A DNA stretch of 51,325 bases from a virus. Within the stretch, counting starts at the first letter, position 1, and every line of letters starts with the position of its first letter. A program made the translations under genes and the position numbers. The stretch covers positions 1 to 51,325 of IMG/VR virus record IMGVR_UViG_3300028595_000018; one strand, written 5' to 3'. A model generated the notes under the pieces. That model was not told the DNA's origin and did not search any database. It saw nothing but the letters and a program-made list of their open reading frames with translations. This document shows, one piece after another, positions 1 to 8,427 of the stretch.

Positions 1-96
1 TGCTATGTAATATGGCAAACCTTGTTTCGCCTATCAGATGCTATGTAATATGGCAAACCTTGTTTCGCCTATCAGATGCTATGTAATATGGCAAAC
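1..96. repeat. 38-bp tandem repeat at the window edge
   Basis: Two complete identical 38-bp units (1-38, 39-76) are followed by the first 20 bp of a third (77-96), after which the sequence diverges. Each unit contains GGCAAAC...GTTTCGCC, which can fold into a short bulged hairpin. There are no spacers, so it is not a CRISPR array. The array starts at base 1, so more copies may lie outside. It could be an iteron set, a terminal repeat, or an assembly artefact at a contig end. Confidence 0.85.
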
Positions 97-639
97 ATTT
101 AGTCGTAGCATGCCGGCAAACTGCCACCGACAGTATGACAATGATTTTTTACACTCTTCATCGTCAATCAATAAACACAATATAACACATACTTGGTTAA
201 ATTGCAACAACTTATTGGTTGATATCGACCAACTATTTTCTAACACGCTGTTATCATTCAATTTTTCACCTTCAATAGTTAATGGTTGATATTGAACAGT
301 CGAGTGATTGCAATACAGCAAATCTATATCACGTATATACCTTTAAAACGCATAAGAATAGCCTTTAAATTGATGTTTAAAGTATACCCTATATGGTACT
401 ATAATGAATTTTTAAAGGCTCTTAAAATGCTATTTAAAGGCCGTATAACATGAATTATCATTTTATCTATATTGAAAAGATTTATACAGGGATTTTCTTA
501 AGGGATAGGTGAAAAATAGCTTGACAAGTCTTTACAAGATTGATAAATAAATGGTATGTCAGGAATCCAATTTAAAAAAAAGTGTGTATAATATGTAAAT
601 CTCTGGATCGCTCCCCCTGGATCGCTCCACCTCACAAAA
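97..639. other. Gene-free left-end region with TTTAAAGG repeats
   Basis: No convincing gene is present; the open frames at 38-321 on both strands run into the tandem repeat and lack a ribosome site. Five copies of CCTTTAAA or TTTAAAG(G) in both orientations lie at 340-347, 362-369, 376-382, 411-418 and 433-440. A near palindrome (TTGGTTGATATCGACCAA) lies near 212-229. A 12-bp direct repeat (CTGGATCGCTCC) occurs at 603-614 and 618-629. The repeats suggest protein binding sites, function unknown. Confidence 0.5.
521..549 (+). promoter_or_regulatory. sigma70-like promoter facing right in a gene-free region
   Basis: TTGACA (521-526), 17-bp spacer, TAAATA (544-549). The -35 is perfect. No gene follows on the plus strand, so it could produce a short non-coding or antisense transcript, or be a chance match in AT-rich DNA. 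Confidence 0.35.
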
Positions 640-676
640 ACAAAAAAAAAAGACTTGCCCCATAAAGAGACAAGCC
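636..676 (-). terminator. Rho-independent terminator of the leftward arm
   Basis: Read on the minus strand, GGCTTG and CAAGTC form a 6-bp stem (one G-U pair) around a ~13-nt loop, followed immediately by a run of ten T and a second T-rich stretch. It lies about 30 bp after the last leftward gene, as expected for the end of that transcript. Confidence 0.75.
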
Positions 677-706
677 TTTCAATTTTAACAGTATGATTTT
701 TACGGT

Positions 707-937
707 TTAAATATCATAACCCCATGAAATGGTAATGATCAGGTACTTTCCTTTTCTTCTGATAAATGGCGTATCCTTCCAAAAATTACCGACACCGTTG
801 TATTCTTGATATGGATCTATATCAAATTTTTTCAATATCTTCATATGGTCTTCTTCAAGTGTTTTAATGATATAATACATTGCCCCACTATCCATTGTTT
901 CACTATAAAAATGGTTGAATTTTTTTATCAACTTCAT
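707..937 (-). CDS. Small hypothetical protein, last gene of the leftward arm
   Basis: 76 residues; family not recognised. The start follows an AAAGAAAGGG ribosome site and overlaps the stop of the upstream 42-residue gene as ATGA, which indicates translational coupling. The N-terminal half is charged and probably helical; the C-terminus (KGKYLIITISWGYDI) looks like a beta strand. It lies directly before the terminator. No function is proposed. Confidence 0.6.
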   Translation of the reverse strand: MKLIKKFNHFYSETMDSGAMYYIIKTLEEDHMKILKKFDIDPYQEYNGVGNFWKDTPFIRRKGKYLIITISWGYDI

Positions 938-1062
938 GATACTGCCCTTTCTTTACTGATGAAACGACATTTATCATGGTGTACCATTCCAGCAAGATAT
1001 TTATGATCCTTTTTAAATTGTCTTGTAAATTGCAACTTAATTTTAAGACTTGGAGTATTCAT
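934..1062 (-). CDS. Small basic hypothetical protein (42 aa)
   Basis: A 42-residue frame beginning MNTPSLKIKLQFTRQFKK. It is preceded by GAAAGGATAATT as ribosome site and ends in an ATGA overlap with the next gene. The upstream gene stops 2 bp before its start. The tight packing on both sides, rather than any homology, supports it as real. It is rich in Lys, Arg and His; function unknown. Confidence 0.55.
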   Translation of the reverse strand: MNTPSLKIKLQFTRQFKKDHKYLAGMVHHDKCRFISKERAVS

Positions 1063-1064
1063 AA

Positions 1065-1256
1065 TTATCCTTTCAAAGTCCACTTTATCATAACGGAGTT
1101 GTTATAATTACTTTTAAAAATAATCTTATAATTATACCATTTAAGATTAATCCCTTGACTCTTCAAAAAACACGTCATGTCAATTTCCGTCTCAAAAACA
1201 CAGTGCATTGCCTTATGATACCCTTTTCTTGAATACGTGGTAAATGATTTTTTCAT
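1065..1256 (-). CDS. Small hypothetical protein
   Basis: 63 residues, basic (many Lys and Tyr), no recognised domain. The frame sits between two tightly spaced neighbours and its 3' end carries the ribosome site of the next gene. AGGTTATTT precedes the start. Function unknown. Confidence 0.5.
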   Translation of the reverse strand: MKKSFTTYSRKGYHKAMHCVFETEIDMTCFLKSQGINLKWYNYKIIFKSNYNNSVMIKWTLKG

Positions 1257-1286
1257 AAATAACCTTTCAAAATTTATGAACAGTGT

Positions 1287-1475
1287 TTAATGGATTGCAA
1301 AAGTATTTTTTTTTGTGGTACTATTCTGGTATCGTAATATTCGAGTTCTGTTGACTATTTGACACTGCCTTTCAAGGCTTATAGATTGATCGCTATAACC
1401 GTGATAGTTCATTGTGCTAACATAACAGGCCCAAAGCAGTATAGTAATCAACCACACTACAAGTATTTTAACCAT
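1287..1475 (-). CDS. Small single-pass membrane protein
   Basis: The preferred start (MVKILVVWLITILLWACYV) overlaps the 3' end of the upstream gene by 8 bp and gives 62 residues; a longer frame to 1529 would overlap it by 62 bp. The first ~20 residues form one hydrophobic helix with a Cys at position 16, and the rest is polar. It could be a membrane-anchored accessory protein; a lipoprotein is possible but the lipobox is poor. Confidence 0.5.
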   Translation of the reverse strand: MVKILVVWLITILLWACYVSTMNYHGYSDQSISLERQCQIVNRTRILRYQNSTTKKNTFAIH

Positions 1476-1764
1476 TGAAAAACCCCATAGCAATATTAGA
1501 GATATCTGTATTTTTGCATGTAAATCCATTGTTTTTATATTTTAAAACAAAATACTCTGTATCTTCAGACATCATAACTGCAATATTACAAAACACGCTT
1601 TTATTTTTCAAACTGATATCGATGTCATCAATAGCAAATCTAATATTCATAACAGTTTGCCGATTACAGTATTCTACAAACTCATGGAAAATATCACATA
1701 TTGAATCATAATAAAATTTCATATCTTCAAAATTATCTGATAGCTCATTTATTTTATTGTTCAT
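1468..1764 (-). CDS. Hypothetical protein (98 aa)
   Basis: Acidic at the N-terminus (MNNKINELSDNFEDMKFYYD) with a predicted alpha/beta middle. No motif recognised. It lies just downstream of the M20 peptidase gene, so the two are probably co-transcribed. Confidence 0.55.
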   Translation of the reverse strand: MNNKINELSDNFEDMKFYYDSICDIFHEFVEYCNRQTVMNIRFAIDDIDISLKNKSVFCNIAVMMSEDTEYFVLKYKNNGFTCKNTDISNIAMGFFNG

Positions 1765-1782
1765 TTTAACACCTTTTTAATG

Positions 1783-2685
1783 TTAAAATAAATCTTTCAA
1801 TTTACTGTTTACAATATCAATACAACAGCCAAAGCAAATATACCCGTAGTTCGTTTTATGGTACTTTTCAACAGTATTGTAGCAATATTCGCATACCGCA
1901 GTTTCACGGTATGGATCATCATAATAAAAGGATAAGTTTCGATCAATAATATACCGACAATTTACAGGTATAGATTGCAAAATATCCATACAAAAATCAT
2001 AACATTTCATCACATCAGACCATACAATAATTTCTTTTTTTGTATGTGGTTCATAAAATCCACAACTAATGTTTATAGCATTAATATTAATATCACCGGT
2101 ATTTTGAAGATACAATACATCAGTGATACTCCCCATAGTTTCGTAATAATTGTTATTTTCTGCTATACTGTTAAAAGCCCTATCAAATGAAACGCAATAG
2201 TGGTCTCTTATAATATCGCTGTTGTTTTTCCTATCGATTTCAACCAAATATGAGATATTATCGAAAAAAGACAAATCTATTTTTGATGCACCTTCGAATC
2301 CTGTTTCTTCATTTGCAAAAAAAATTGCTTTCATTGAGATGTTAGAATTTTTAAGCATTTCAAGAATAACAAAAATACCGTTTTTATCATCACCACCTAT
2401 ACCGTTTTTAGATGACAGTATTATCTCTTTTCCGTGATATTCAATATCGATTGGAATAGTGTCATGGTAATGTACAGTATCAGTGTGGCAACAAAAACAA
2501 GGAAAGAAAAGATTGGCGGTCTCAACATATTTTGTTACAAGTATATTACCTGCATTGTCTTTTTGATAATTCACGCCTTCAATCTTTTCCAGTTGGATGC
2601 ATATATATTCTATCATATATGTATCATGATTTTTATAACTACCTATTGCCAGTAAATCAATGAATTGTTCCAGTTTATTTTTCAT
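1783..2685 (-). CDS. M20-family metallopeptidase with C-terminal zinc ribbon
   Basis: 300 residues with the ordered motifs of the dinuclear-zinc M20/PepT clan: HTD at 67-69, GGDDKNG at 97-103 (bridging Asp), EE at 126-127 (catalytic Glu and ligand), E-I-D at 149-151, and EPHTKKE at 212-218 (last His ligand). Known members are amino- or carboxypeptidases and related amidohydrolases. Unlike PepT, there is little room for a full lid or dimerisation domain. The C-terminal ~40 residues instead carry CEYC (265-268) and CFGC (284-287), a zinc-ribbon arrangement. Start has AAGGAAAAAATCAAT upstream. It is adjacent to another Cys-rich protein (2699-4258). Substrate unknown; the enzymatic assignment is fairly secure, the phage role is not. 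Confidence 0.8.
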   Translation of the reverse strand: MKNKLEQFIDLLAIGSYKNHDTYMIEYICIQLEKIEGVNYQKDNAGNILVTKYVETANLFFPCFCCHTDTVHYHDTIPIDIEYHGKEIILSSKNGIGGDDKNGIFVILEMLKNSNISMKAIFFANEETGFEGASKIDLSFFDNISYLVEIDRKNNSDIIRDHYCVSFDRAFNSIAENNNYYETMGSITDVLYLQNTGDININAINISCGFYEPHTKKEIIVWSDVMKCYDFCMDILQSIPVNCRYIIDRNLSFYYDDPYRETAVCEYCYNTVEKYHKTNYGYICFGCCIDIVNSKLKDLF

Positions 2686-2698
2686 ATTGATTTTTTCC

Positions 2699-4258
2699 TT
2701 ATTTGTTTATTTTGTTACATATACCTGGGATATATTTAAGACCGTCAAAATTTAAAAGGTTCAAAACATTTTTTTCATTTAATCTTTCAATACTAACATA
2801 TCTCCCTTGTTTCGTGATCACTTCCTCATCTTCATTAGCATAAATACAAACACTCCATTTTTCACCATTGACGTTGACACATAAATCTTTATATTCGTAG
2901 TTTGTATTGTTTGTATAGAGATATGTATCCTGAATAGGGCTATAGATCGCTTCATGCCCATCTATATCAACACTATATAATTTACTATGTACTGAATCAT
3001 CGGTGAGGTAATTTTCTTCTGTTATATCACAATAAGAGCATAAATCTTGATGATACAAAAATCCATCTATTTCGCACATATAATCAATGTGATAAAATCC
3101 ACCGCCCTCTTCACATTCATAATAATTTGCCATATTAGCACAGTTATTGTCACAAAAATAAATATACTCATCTTGTGCTTCAATTGCATATTCTTTTAAT
3201 ATATATTCATGGCAGTGATCGCACATAATAACAAAATCAAGGGGGATATATTCGCATTCGCTATCAAGATAAATACAGTCTTCAATGTTGTATCTGTCGC
3301 CATTATAAATTATAGTTTGACTGTTTTCGGGTGCAGGGCAATCCGTCTCTGTTAGCTCATGAGTATAAAATCCTGTATCATGATTATACAGTGTAATATC
3401 ATCGATATCCAACCATGTCATGGTATCCAAATACGGTAAATATTCAGGTATATCATTTCCAACTATTTTACAATGGACGCAATCACAAAATTCGTATTTA
3501 TCATCAAATGGAATGAAAAAACTTTGTTTTTGGCTATACGATTGTTTTTCTTTATATGCAATATTGTTTTGTCTGGCATATTGAATAAATTTTTCAATAT
3601 CTTTATCATCATTAACATACACTCGATCCATTAAAGGTATCTCTACAGTTATGTTATCACCATTTTCTCTATCGCCTTTAAACTTCATAGAATTCCATAC
3701 GATAGCCCTACCATGAATTTTTTCATCTTCGTCTTGCAATGTAAGGATATTGCAATCAAAACAACTATAAAAATTTTCTACTCGATCTGGATAATGACGC
3801 ATACAAGAACTCCCTAAATTACCATTTTCCGAGTAATAATTATCTGGATCATAACCATATGAAAAATTATTATCTAAAACAAAAACTCTACTATCAGTAA
3901 CAATACTTGCATACCATTTAGATACCAGATTAGAGATATCACTGTCAGATAAATTTGGCAGTAGTTTTTTAAAGATTTTTCCAGGTTTTGCCATAATGCC
4001 ATATTTTTTTCTGGTATCATTTTCAATATAATTGTTCATTTCAAGATATGCGAATATGTCTTGAATATTATCTTCATTTTTATAACCGATATCATAATCA
4101 TTTTGGATGCATCTTAGTTTCGACTCTGTCAAGTACCCCACCATTTTGTCGTTATCAATTGCAATCCATGGATTAATCCTGTTCATTTCAAAAAAAAGAT
4201 TTGTTTGATGTTCTGTTATAATTCCTTCATTGTGTAAGAATTTATGTACTATGTTCAT
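2699..4258 (-). CDS. Large Cys-rich phage protein with LGSSCMRH motif
   Basis: 519 residues, acidic and Tyr-rich. The motif NLGSSCMRHYPD (about 147-158) followed by GRAIVWNS (about 182-189) recurs, from memory, in uncharacterised proteins of large phages; no activity is established. The C-terminal half carries several paired cysteines (CDHC...CDNNC around 342-370, later CSYC) that look like treble-clef or ribbon zinc sites. The start follows AAAAGGATAAAAAA. It is the first gene leftward of the gene-free region and probably heads the unit containing the M20 peptidase. Confidence 0.65.
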   Translation of the reverse strand: MNIVHKFLHNEGIITEHQTNLFFEMNRINPWIAIDNDKMVGYLTESKLRCIQNDYDIGYKNEDNIQDIFAYLEMNNYIENDTRKKYGIMAKPGKIFKKLLPNLSDSDISNLVSKWYASIVTDSRVFVLDNNFSYGYDPDNYYSENGNLGSSCMRHYPDRVENFYSCFDCNILTLQDEDEKIHGRAIVWNSMKFKGDRENGDNITVEIPLMDRVYVNDDKDIEKFIQYARQNNIAYKEKQSYSQKQSFFIPFDDKYEFCDCVHCKIVGNDIPEYLPYLDTMTWLDIDDITLYNHDTGFYTHELTETDCPAPENSQTIIYNGDRYNIEDCIYLDSECEYIPLDFVIMCDHCHEYILKEYAIEAQDEYIYFCDNNCANMANYYECEEGGGFYHIDYMCEIDGFLYHQDLCSYCDITEENYLTDDSVHSKLYSVDIDGHEAIYSPIQDTYLYTNNTNYEYKDLCVNVNGEKWSVCIYANEDEEVITKQGRYVSIERLNEKNVLNLLNFDGLKYIPGICNKINK

Positions 4259-4798
4259 TTTTTTATCCTTTTATAATTTAATAAAACGTTTTAATAAAAA
4301 TGTTTAAAAACCTTTCCAGTTTTTATGATCTTTTTATTTTGTCTCGGGCCTATATCGTTACCGTCGTGGACTCAATAAAAATCGTTTTAATATGCTATGC
4401 AAACCTAAGTATTGCATCCCACATACAAACTAAAAAGGGCTGATTGTCAAAGATCAATGCTTCATGTTGACGATAATATAATGCTATATCCATACCAATT
4501 ATAAAAAGTATTTATCTAAAAAATGATAAGTATTTGAAATCATTTATAAATTTATTTTCCTTGTATTTTTACAAGGAATAGTTTGTAACAGATAATAACA
4601 ATGATTTTTAATGTGTTGGCTATGAATAACCAATCATAGGTTAAAATCAACCATGAATTTTTCTTAATAATATCAAAAGGTTATGAAAGAAGAGATCATG
4701 ATTAGGGATATAATAGGTATAACTTATTGGAATTATTCGGTAAAGGTTTTTGGTCTATAATAACCAAAGATTTTCTTAATAAGGATTATACTTAGGAA

Positions 4799-4837
4799 GA
4801 TCCTTTGATAAGATCCTTTGATAAGATCCTTTGATAA
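4799..4837. repeat. Three tandem 13-bp iterons
   Basis: GATCCTTTGATAA is repeated three times without spacers (4799-4811, 4812-4824, 4825-4837) inside the gene-free region, in AT-rich DNA. This resembles iterons bound by replication initiators, though no initiator gene is identified here. Confidence 0.85.
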
Positions 4838-5292
4838 TGGGAGAGGGATTACTTAGTTTGTCTTATTTGATTTGTTTATATTGTTAGATCAAACAGCCCA
4901 CATGTAACATGAGACACTTCTGTATCATCCAGGGCTTGCCTTCCAAGGCTTGCAAAATTAGTATTGTCTCTTACAATATCCATTCTATACATAATTCCCA
5001 CCTAAAGTCATCAAATGATATCCTTCAAAATATCCCATATGAAGCTCATGAAAGCCCCTTATACAAGCCTTTCCTGCATGAATAGCACTATAAAGGCCTT
5101 ATTCTAAAAATCAAATTCTTGAAATTTTCTAATAATATCAACCATTTACAGGCAATCCAGTATAAAATCTTTCAAGGGATATCGTATCAGACTGTTTACA
5201 AACGTCATTCATGGTATTCCTGTAATGGATAGATTCATATGTATCTGCTATATAGCAATATGCATACTATCTTTTGAAAAATCTTTATAGGA

Positions 5293-5308
5293 TGTTTCAC
5301 GTGGAACC
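5293..5308. promoter_or_regulatory. parS-like centromere site
   Basis: TGTTTCACGTGGAACC matches the bacterial chromosomal parS palindrome (TGTTTCACGTGAAACA, with TGTTCCACGTGGAACA variants) at every position except the last base. ParB (Spo0J) binds such sites with a CACGTG core. Two related palindromes follow: CTTCACGCGTGAAG (5308-5321) and the degenerate TTTCCACATGAAAT (5337-5350). No parA or parB gene is in the window, so the site could recruit the host ParB or a protein encoded elsewhere. Confidence 0.65.
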
Positions 5309-5433
5309 TTCACGCGTGAAGCATCACACTGAAATATTTCCACATGAAATCTCACAAGATACAATTCAAAATTAATGTAAGAGAATATCCAATATACTAC
5401 TATTGAAGCGTATAGGGAAAGATATCTCTTGAT

Positions 5434-5615
5434 GATACACTTATAAAAGATTGCAAAGGAATGGTAATAGGGATACCATTGTGGGACATAGTGTAAGATA
5501 TCTCTTATTGATACAATTGAAAGTGTATCACCAAGTGTATTGTTAAGAGACCACTACCATGATACACTTATGATATAATGCAAGGGAAGAGTAATAAGGA
5601 TACAATGGTGGGACA
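5434..5615. repeat. Diverged ~56-bp direct repeat
   Basis: Copy one (5434-5489) and copy two (5561-5615) both run from GATACACTTAT to TGTGGGACAT / GGTGGGACAT and share most bases between. The spacer holds a hairpin (GATAC...GTATC, 5510-5529). AGATATCTCTT occurs both before copy one (near 5420) and in the spacer (near 5497). Possibly part of an origin. Confidence 0.7.
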
Positions 5616-6083
5616 TTGGCAAGGATATTGTCATTGCGTTACTATTAGGATATTTTGCAAAGACCGATAAGGGCGTTACAAGGGTTACTGGCTGGTTAAA
5701 AGGTCAAAAAAACAATTATAAGATATTGGTGTTCCATCGTGGATCTTTAGAAAGTGTACCGCCTTCTGTTTACAGAGTAAAGAGCATATGAAATGAGAAT
5801 CTTTAGGATGGTTCTTTAGGAAAAGCCTCCAGGAAGGTATACTGCCAAGTTCTTTAGAAAGGATCAAGTAGGATATTTTGTGATATGTTACCAAGATATT
5901 TTGATAATAACCTGTTGTTGACTTTTCATAAAAAATACATATATTATATAGGTGGTAGATTACATATAACTCTGTATAATTTAATACATAAAAATATGAA
6001 ATGGTTATACTGTAAAAATACACTATATACGTTTACCAAAAAAGCTTCAAAAGGTGCATAAACAAAGGGAATTTTAACAATTC

Positions 6084-6102
6084 TATACAAACCTTTTGTA
6101 TA
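6084..6102. promoter_or_regulatory. Perfect inverted repeat upstream of the helicase gene
   Basis: TATACAAA-CCT-TTTGTATA: 8-bp arms and a 3-bp centre, ending 25 bp before the ATG of the only rightward gene in the left arm. It could be an operator or a 5'-leader hairpin; the short loop and lack of a T-run argue against a terminator. Confidence 0.6.
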
Positions 6103-6127
6103 AAAATAATATCAGAAGGGGCAAAAC

Positions 6128-7375
6128 ATGAGTCAAAAATACATAGAGCACATTACAATACTTGATAGTATTCCGGGTGGTGGTAAAACGACGTATATGA
6201 GTGAATATATGAAAAACAACAAAGATGATTATAATTTCATTTATATAACACCATTTCTTAATGAAGTTGCAAGAATAGAAAAGGATGTTAAGGGGTTTGT
6301 ATCTCCAAAACATAAAGGTGTTGGCAAACTTAACAGTATAAAAGAACTTATGATAAACTACAACAACATAAGTGCGACTCATTCTTTGTTTTCATACGTA
6401 GATGAAGAGTTTGTTGATATTTTAAAACATAATAGATATATACTTGTACTTGATGAAGTAATGGATGTTTTAGAACAACTCCCTATGAAAAGAGATGATG
6501 TAGAGATCTTCATCAATAATGGATATTTTACTATTCAAGATGACAATACTGTTGTGTATACAGGGGAGGAAGACTATAAAGGTGTTTTTAAAGATGTTGT
6601 TGAGATTATTAAAAGGGGAAATAAATCAGGACTCAACCGTGTAATAATTGATAGTGAAATGAGATTGCTTTTTTGGAAGTTTCCTGTAGAGGTGTTTAAG
6701 CATTTCGAAAAAGTATTTATCTTGACATATATGTTTGATGGTCAAATAATGAAATACTATTATGATACTCATGGTGTGAAGTATAAGAAGATTGGTGTTG
6801 GTGGGGATTATAATGAGGATGAGGAATGGAAAGGGTTTTACCTGAAGGATTATGATCCAGAGGAACACTTAAATAAGAACTTAAAAATTAATATTTTAGA
6901 AGACAGTAAATTGAACAGTATTGGTAGTAAAACTAAAACAGCCCTATCTTATTCATGGTACAGTAAAAACTCTAAGAAGAAAATGTTGTTTACTCAACTT
7001 AAAAATAATCTTTCAAACTATTTCATCAATAAAATTGAAGATTCATTAATTGATAATTTTTTCTGGACTACTTTTAAAGAACATAAGGATATGTTTGGTA
7101 GAAGATTCAACAGTAGTTTTGTGCCTTGTACTATGAGAGCAACAAATGATTATAGAAACAGGCATAATATAGCTTATCTAATTAACAGGTACATGAATCC
7201 AAACATAAAGCGATATTTTGAAAGAAGAAATGTTGTTGTAAACCAAGAAGATTATGCTCTTTCTGAAATGATTCAGTTTATTTGGAGAAGTGCAATAAGA
7301 GATGGTGATGAAATTAATATTTACATACCAAGTATTAGAATGAGGAATCTTTTAAAAAACTGGCTTCAGGAATAA
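6128..7375 (+). CDS. SF2-like phage helicase / P-loop ATPase
   Basis: 415 residues. Walker A is SIPGGGKTT (14-22), Walker B is LVLDE (106-110), and a C-terminal arginine motif reads QFIWRSAIRDG (383-393), followed by YIPSIRMRNLL. These place it among phage DEAD-like helicases, which unwind DNA or RNA with ATP. The start has AGAAGGGGCAAAAC upstream. It is the only rightward gene between 1 and 33 kb and follows the gene-free region with a hairpin or operator at 6084, suggesting separate control and a possible role in replication initiation. Its 3' end converges with the leftward gene at 7431. Confidence 0.75.
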   Translation: MSQKYIEHITILDSIPGGGKTTYMSEYMKNNKDDYNFIYITPFLNEVARIEKDVKGFVSPKHKGVGKLNSIKELMINYNNISATHSLFSYVDEEFVDILKHNRYILVLDEVMDVLEQLPMKRDDVEIFINNGYFTIQDDNTVVYTGEEDYKGVFKDVVEIIKRGNKSGLNRVIIDSEMRLLFWKFPVEVFKHFEKVFILTYMFDGQIMKYYYDTHGVKYKKIGVGGDYNEDEEWKGFYLKDYDPEEHLNKNLKINILEDSKLNSIGSKTKTALSYSWYSKNSKKKMLFTQLKNNLSNYFINKIEDSLIDNFFWTTFKEHKDMFGRRFNSSFVPCTMRATNDYRNRHNIAYLINRYMNPNIKRYFERRNVVVNQEDYALSEMIQFIWRSAIRDGDEINIYIPSIRMRNLLKNWLQE

Positions 7376-7430
7376 AAACACCAAAATGGAGCCACCCTTT
7401 AACAGGCAACTCCCTTGGTAATCAACAATA

Positions 7431-7751
7431 TCAATTCAAAATTCTTCCACAGGTATTGCTACCTCCAGACTCATCATCTGCACCACTAAACATAATCTTT
7501 GTTAACACTTCATTCCATTGATCCATTACTTCTTTCGATAGCTTCATCTTCTCATTGTCTACGCTGTTGGTACAACAACAGTTGATAGTGTTAAACACAT
7601 AGTTTGCAAGGGGCTTATTTACACTTAATATTGAAAAGATTACAGTCTTCACAAGGAAAAGGTCTGTTGTGTTTATGTTGTGAATCTTATTACTGTTAAT
7701 AATAGATTCAAGTAGTATCTTACCTGCTGCTTTAGCGTTTTTATCTTCCAT
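7431..7751 (-). CDS. Hypothetical protein (106 aa)
   Basis: Mostly helical with a Cys triplet (NCCCTNS, about 57-63) and a Gly/Ser-rich C-terminus. Family not recognised. It faces the helicase gene tail to tail with a 55-bp gap in which only a weak GGAG...CTCC stem is visible. Confidence 0.55.
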   Translation of the reverse strand: MEDKNAKAAGKILLESIINSNKIHNINTTDLFLVKTVIFSILSVNKPLANYVFNTINCCCTNSVDNEKMKLSKEVMDQWNEVLTKIMFSGADDESGGSNTCGRILN

Positions 7752-7774
7752 ACCAGTCCTTTCAAGCTTACCTA

Positions 7775-8080
7775 TTAATAGAATCTTTCAATTTGTTTTT
7801 CTTCAAACTCTATTTGATGTTTAATATTACCTTCTTTATCAATCTCTTCAAGAATGACTCTCTCAATTCTCTCATACTCTTCTTCTACAACATCTCTTGT
7901 GTATTCGTTGATAGAGATACTGCTTGTTGTGTATGTAAGAAGTTTCATATCATCATAAAGCCTATATGATACAAGCATACGTGTGTTACTCATCATATAA
8001 CAATAACAACAAAAACTATATTTATCTCTCAGTATTTTTTGTTTTTTAAATACAGGCACTACATCGTTTGTTTTAAACAT
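7775..8080 (-). CDS. Hypothetical protein (101 aa)
   Basis: The N-terminal half contains CCYCYMM; the C-terminal half is a highly charged Glu/Lys helix likely to form a coiled coil. No function recognised. It directly follows a short frame at 8085-8255. Confidence 0.55.
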   Translation of the reverse strand: MFKTNDVVPVFKKQKILRDKYSFCCYCYMMSNTRMLVSYRLYDDMKLLTYTTSSISINEYTRDVVEEEYERIERVILEEIDKEGNIKHQIEFEEKQIERFY

Positions 8081-8084
8081 ATCT

Positions 8085-8255
8085 TTACTCGCAATCTTTG
8101 TAATTCCAAAGTGAGTTATACTTAAACCTATCTTCTAATTGACGGATGTCATAACCAACTTTAAATTTCTTATATGTTTTTATCCATATCAAGCATACTA
8201 CCCCATATTCATCATAAATTACCTTGTAATCTTTATCCTCTTTCTTGCGCAGCAT
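8085..8255 (-). CDS. Small hypothetical protein (56 aa)
   Basis: An ATG frame starting MLRKKEDKDYKVIYDEYG fills the gap between two leftward genes and overlaps the upstream gene by 23 bp. The ribosome site is weak. Composition (Lys, Tyr, Asp) matches neighbouring phage genes. Function unknown. Confidence 0.5.
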   Translation of the reverse strand: MLRKKEDKDYKVIYDEYGVVCLIWIKTYKKFKVGYDIRQLEDRFKYNSLWNYKDCE

Positions 8256-8427
8256 TAATAAGTCTTGAAAATTGATGAATGAGGCTAATCAATAATTTAC
8301 ATTCCTCATTCTCTAAATCGCATAAATCTTCAACAAGGAATCTAAAATTTGTGAATCGCACACCTCCATCTGCCCCTGTAAAAGTATCGAGGATATTCAT
8401 AAAGTGTTTTCTTGTTATATCATCCAT
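8233..8427 (-). CDS. Small hypothetical protein (64 aa)
   Basis: A predicted helical protein, start MDDITRKHFMNILDTF, overlapping the upstream zinc-ribbon gene by 8 bp. No domain recognised. Confidence 0.5.
   Translation of the reverse strand: MDDITRKHFMNILDTFTGADGGVRFTNFRFLVEDLCDLENEECKLLISLIHQFSRLINAAQERG

Larger units (their letters stand above)
4259..6083. other. Large gene-free, repeat-rich region (origin or centromere candidate)
   Basis: About 1.8 kb without a supportable gene; the one longer frame (5685-6023, minus) has no ribosome site and low-complexity content. The region is AT-rich with many short palindromes: TAAAACGTTTTA near 4285, TTTGGT...ACCAAA near 4750, three 13-bp iterons at 4799, parS-like palindromes at 5293-5350 and a diverged 56-bp direct repeat at 5434-5615. 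It separates leftward genes from the rightward helicase. This is consistent with an origin or partition locus, but no replication protein gene lies beside it except the helicase. Confidence 0.6.

Noticed and set aside
1-96. CRISPR array
   Set aside because: The repeats are directly adjacent; no spacers.
38-321. Overlapping ORFs on both strands at the left end
   Set aside because: Both run into the 38-bp tandem repeats, neither has a ribosome site and they overlap fully on opposite strands.
5685-6023. 112-residue minus-strand ORF in the gene-free region
   Set aside because: Tyr/Ile-rich low-complexity content, no ribosome site and no agreement with neighbouring genes.
7376-7430. Bidirectional terminator between the convergent genes
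   Set aside because: Only a 4-bp GGAG/CTCC stem with no T-run in either direction.
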